The notes under the pieces are model-generated. The model was not told the DNA's origin, did no database searches, and saw only the letters and a list, made by a program, of their open reading frames with translations. This document shows positions 62,160 through 64,000 of a DNA stretch of 64,000 nt, piece by piece. Every line of letters begins with the position of its first letter. Within the stretch, counting starts at the first letter, position 1. Source of the DNA: Phaeobacter cretensis (GTDB lineage: Bacteria; Pseudomonadota; Alphaproteobacteria; Rhodobacterales; Rhodobacteraceae); assembly GCF_047372505.1 (NCBI RefSeq), contig NZ_JBKBEU010000001.1:1178001-1242000 (forward strand), written 5' to 3'. The position numbers and the translations under genes are program-made.

Positions 62160-62777
62160 ATGCCAAACACCAGCGCCACCCAAAAACCAGTAATGTCCCG
62201 TAACACTGCAGGCCCGATGCTCGGCGCGCTGATCCGCAAGCGACGCAAGCAGATGGGGCTGACGCTTCAGGCGCTCTGCGACACTGCTGGTGTTTCCGTC
62301 GGCTACCTCAGCCAGCTGGAACGCAACAACGCTACGCCGACGCTGGGCACTCTGGCGCAGATCGCTGCAGCACTTGAGGTGGGGTTGGAATACTTCATCG
62401 CAACGCCAAAACCTTCGGACGCCCTAACACGGGCCTCAACACGCACACAGTTTTCTCTGGCGGGATCCTCAATCACATATGAGGCACTCGGCGCCCAATT
62501 TCCGGGCGCCGAGCTATCTAGCTACATCCTGCATGTACCGCCCGGATATGTATCTGAGGAGGTCAGCCATGAGGGTGAAGAGATGCTTTATGTGCTGGCG
62601 GGAGAGATCGACCAATCTCTGGGTGGGCAGCTCTTTCGCCTGAAAGCGGGCGACAGTCTGCACTACAGCGGGCTGACCTCACATTCCTGGAGCAACCCGA
62701 CCGCACAAGTGGCGCGGCTTTTGTGGACCGGCACGCTCAGCGTTTTGCATAGCAAAAACACACCAGACCTGCCCTGA
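62160..62777 (+). CDS. XRE-family regulator with cupin domain
   Basis: Regulator of 205 residues. The N-terminal helix-turn-helix (residues about 20-75) shows LGALIRKRRKQMGLTLQALCD, AGVSVGYLSQLERNNATPTLGTLAQIAAAL. The cupin-2 ligand domain (about 110-190) shows EVSHEGEEMLYVLAGEID and LKAGDSLHYSGLTSHSWSNP. PuuR and related repressors have this layout and respond to amines or amino acids. It is divergent from the peptide-type transporter and just before a binding-protein gene, so it probably controls both. The palindrome at 62079-62105 is its likely target. Confidence 0.9.
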   Translation: MPNTSATQKPVMSRNTAGPMLGALIRKRRKQMGLTLQALCDTAGVSVGYLSQLERNNATPTLGTLAQIAAALEVGLEYFIATPKPSDALTRASTRTQFSLAGSSITYEALGAQFPGAELSSYILHVPPGYVSEEVSHEGEEMLYVLAGEIDQSLGGQLFRLKAGDSLHYSGLTSHSWSNPTAQVARLLWTGTLSVLHSKNTPDLP

Positions 62778-62856
62778 GCGCGTACGGCCCTGCAGGTAGG
62801 TCCAACATGATCGAACATGCCGACAGGGTACAAATAAACCAAATAGGGAGACTGAC

Positions 62857-64000
62857 ATGAACCTCGTGAAATCCGCCTTACTGGCCAGTGCAATAGCGTT
62901 GCCTCTGGCGACCACCACGCTTGCTGACACCCCTGCCAATGCGCTGATTGTAGCCCAGAACATCGACGATATTGTCGCGATTGATCCGGCACAGGCCTAT
63001 GAATTCACCTCTGGTGAACTGGTCACCAATCTCTATGACCGCTTGGTGCAATATGATGCCGAAGATCCCACCATACTGGCCCCGGGTCTTGCCAGCGCAT
63101 GGGACATAGATGCGGCTACCAAGACTATTCGCTTTACGCTGCGCGATAACGCGGTGTTCCACTCAGGCAACCCCGTGCGTGGTGAAGACGTGGTGTTTTC
63201 ACTGGCCCGAGTGATTAAGCTGAACCTGACCCCTGCCTTTATCCTTGTGCAGCTGGGCTGGACAGCCGAGAACGTAGACCAAATGATCACCAGCGACGGC
63301 AGCATCATCACTGTCAAATACGAGGGCGACTTCTCACCAGCGTTTGTAATGAACGTTCTGGCCGCGCGTCCTGCCTCCATCGTCGACAAAGAGATGGTGA
63401 TGGCCAATGCCGTTGACGGTGATATGGGCAATGCATGGCTGAACGAGAACGCAGCCGGATCCGGACCGTTTAAACTGCAAGACTATCGCCCAGCGCAGAT
63501 GGTGCGGCTGGCGGCTAACGGGGATTACTTCAAAGGCGCGCCAAAGATGGAGAGCGTCATCATTCGCCATGTGGCAGAGGCTGCCACGCAAGAGCTGCTG
63601 CTGGAATCTGGCGACATCGACATGGCTCGTAATCTGACACCGGATCAGATCAGTGGCTTTGACGGCGATGCCATTCGGGTGGAGACTTATCCGCAGGCTG
63701 CGGTGCATTTTCTGTCTTTCAACCAGAAGACCGACAGCCTCACAGACCCTGCTGTTTGGGAGGCTGCCCGCTATCTGGTGGACTACAAAGGCATGACCGA
63801 CACAATCATCAACGGCCAGATGGAAATCCATCAGGCGTTCTGGCCAAAAGGCTTCCCGGGATCCTACGACGACGCTCCGTTTGGGTATGATCCTGAGCGC
63901 GCTAAATCGATCCTAAGCGAGGCCGGGATTGAAACACCAATCACCGTCTCACTGGATGTGATCAATGCGGCTCCCTTTACTGATATGGCACAATCCTTGC
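62857..64000 (+). CDS. Peptide-type ABC transporter substrate-binding protein (3' cut by window edge)
   Basis: Periplasmic binding protein of the DppA/OppA (SBP_bac_5) family; the first 381 codons are in the window out of about 500-540. Signal peptide MNLVKSALLASAIALPLAT is cut near LADTP. Family parts are NIDDIVAIDPAQAYEFTSGELVTNLYDRLV, the start of domain I, RFTLRDNAVFHSGNPVRGEDVVFSL and AAGSGPFKLQDYRP. GGGAG precedes the ATG at 62857. It is 79 bases after the XRE-cupin gene. The matching permeases and ATPases are on the other strand across the divergent promoter, so the gene probably serves that transporter. Confidence 0.9.
   Translation, partial: MNLVKSALLASAIALPLATTTLADTPANALIVAQNIDDIVAIDPAQAYEFTSGELVTNLYDRLVQYDAEDPTILAPGLASAWDIDAATKTIRFTLRDNAVFHSGNPVRGEDVVFSLARVIKLNLTPAFILVQLGWTAENVDQMITSDGSIITVKYEGDFSPAFVMNVLAARPASIVDKEMVMANAVDGDMGNAWLNENAAGSGPFKLQDYRPAQMVRLAANGDYFKGAPKMESVIIRHVAEAATQELLLESGDIDMARNLTPDQISGFDGDAIRVETYPQAAVHFLSFNQKTDSLTDPAVWEAARYLVDYKGMTDTIINGQMEIHQAFWPKGFPGSYDDAPFGYDPERAKSILSEAGIETPITVSLDVINAAPFTDMAQSL

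Noticed and set aside
1..64000. rRNA, tRNA, CRISPR arrays, insertion sequences, integrases, phage genes
   Set aside because: I looked for tRNA-like cloverleaf blocks, spaced direct repeats, transposase or integrase motifs and terminal inverted repeats. I found none, though by eye I could miss a degenerate one.

Overview
The window looks like a chromosomal segment of a Roseobacter-group alphaproteobacterium (Rhodobacterales). This is inferred from gene content and operon style, not from a marker gene: an Entner-Doudoroff operon, an frcRBCAK-type fructose cluster, xdhABC joined to a nucleoside-type ABC transporter, a dimethylglycine/sarcosine dehydrogenase-like flavoprotein, a monomeric NADP isocitrate dehydrogenase, many ABC importers, moderately high GC and many 1-4 base stop/start overlaps. 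dnaE argues for the main chromosome. I saw no rRNA, tRNA, CRISPR array, insertion sequence or prophage.

Layout. 1-5.8 kb: the 3' end of murQ, then a CUT1 sugar ABC operon (binding protein, two permeases, Gfo/Idh/MocA oxidoreductase, ATPase). 5.8-11.8 kb: pgi-zwf-edd-eda behind a candidate promoter and a LacI-type palindrome. 11.8-17.9 kb: fructose uptake and phosphorylation (frcB-frcC-frcA-frcK-frk) on the minus strand, with the ROK repressor frcR divergent. Together these take fructose or other sugars to glucose-6-phosphate and through the Entner-Doudoroff route. 17.9-22.5 kb: a GNAT acetyltransferase, an AT-rich orphan membrane protein and dnaE. 22.9-32.5 kb: xdhABC fused by overlap to a BMP-type nucleoside/purine ABC transporter, probably one purine-scavenging operon. 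32.6-36.1 kb: a CDP-alcohol phosphatidyltransferase, then an overlapping aldo/keto reductase-FAD oxidoreductase-DUF938 operon.

36.1-46.2 kb holds amino-acid and C1 catabolism: an Lrp-type regulator divergent from a diaminopropionate ammonia-lyase-like enzyme, a DMGDH/SarDH-like protein, aquaporin Z, a D-lactate dehydrogenase/GlcD-type flavoprotein, gamma-glutamyltransferase and a 2-hydroxyacid dehydrogenase. 46.4-50.8 kb: an SH3-domain secreted protein and an SbcCD/YhaNO-like pair. 51-54.4 kb: a GntR regulator and a NitT/TauT-type ABC transporter. 54.8-58.4 kb: icd, a LysE exporter and a GAF protein. 58.5-64 kb: a dipeptide/oligopeptide-type ABC transporter divergent from an XRE-cupin regulator and a cut-off binding-protein gene.

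The least expected signal is a set of three small ORFs (51, 42 and 35 codons) in the gaps of two ABC operons. Each has a near-consensus Shine-Dalgarno at ideal spacing, and each starts on the stop codon (or last codons) of the gene before it. Two also end on the start codon of the next gene, and the third ends one base before it. They may be coding micro-proteins or translational-coupling devices. Several palindromes in divergent promoters (pgi, frcB/frcR, lrp/dpaL, xre/dpp) are good operator candidates. No gene set here is clearly a new defence or biosynthetic system.
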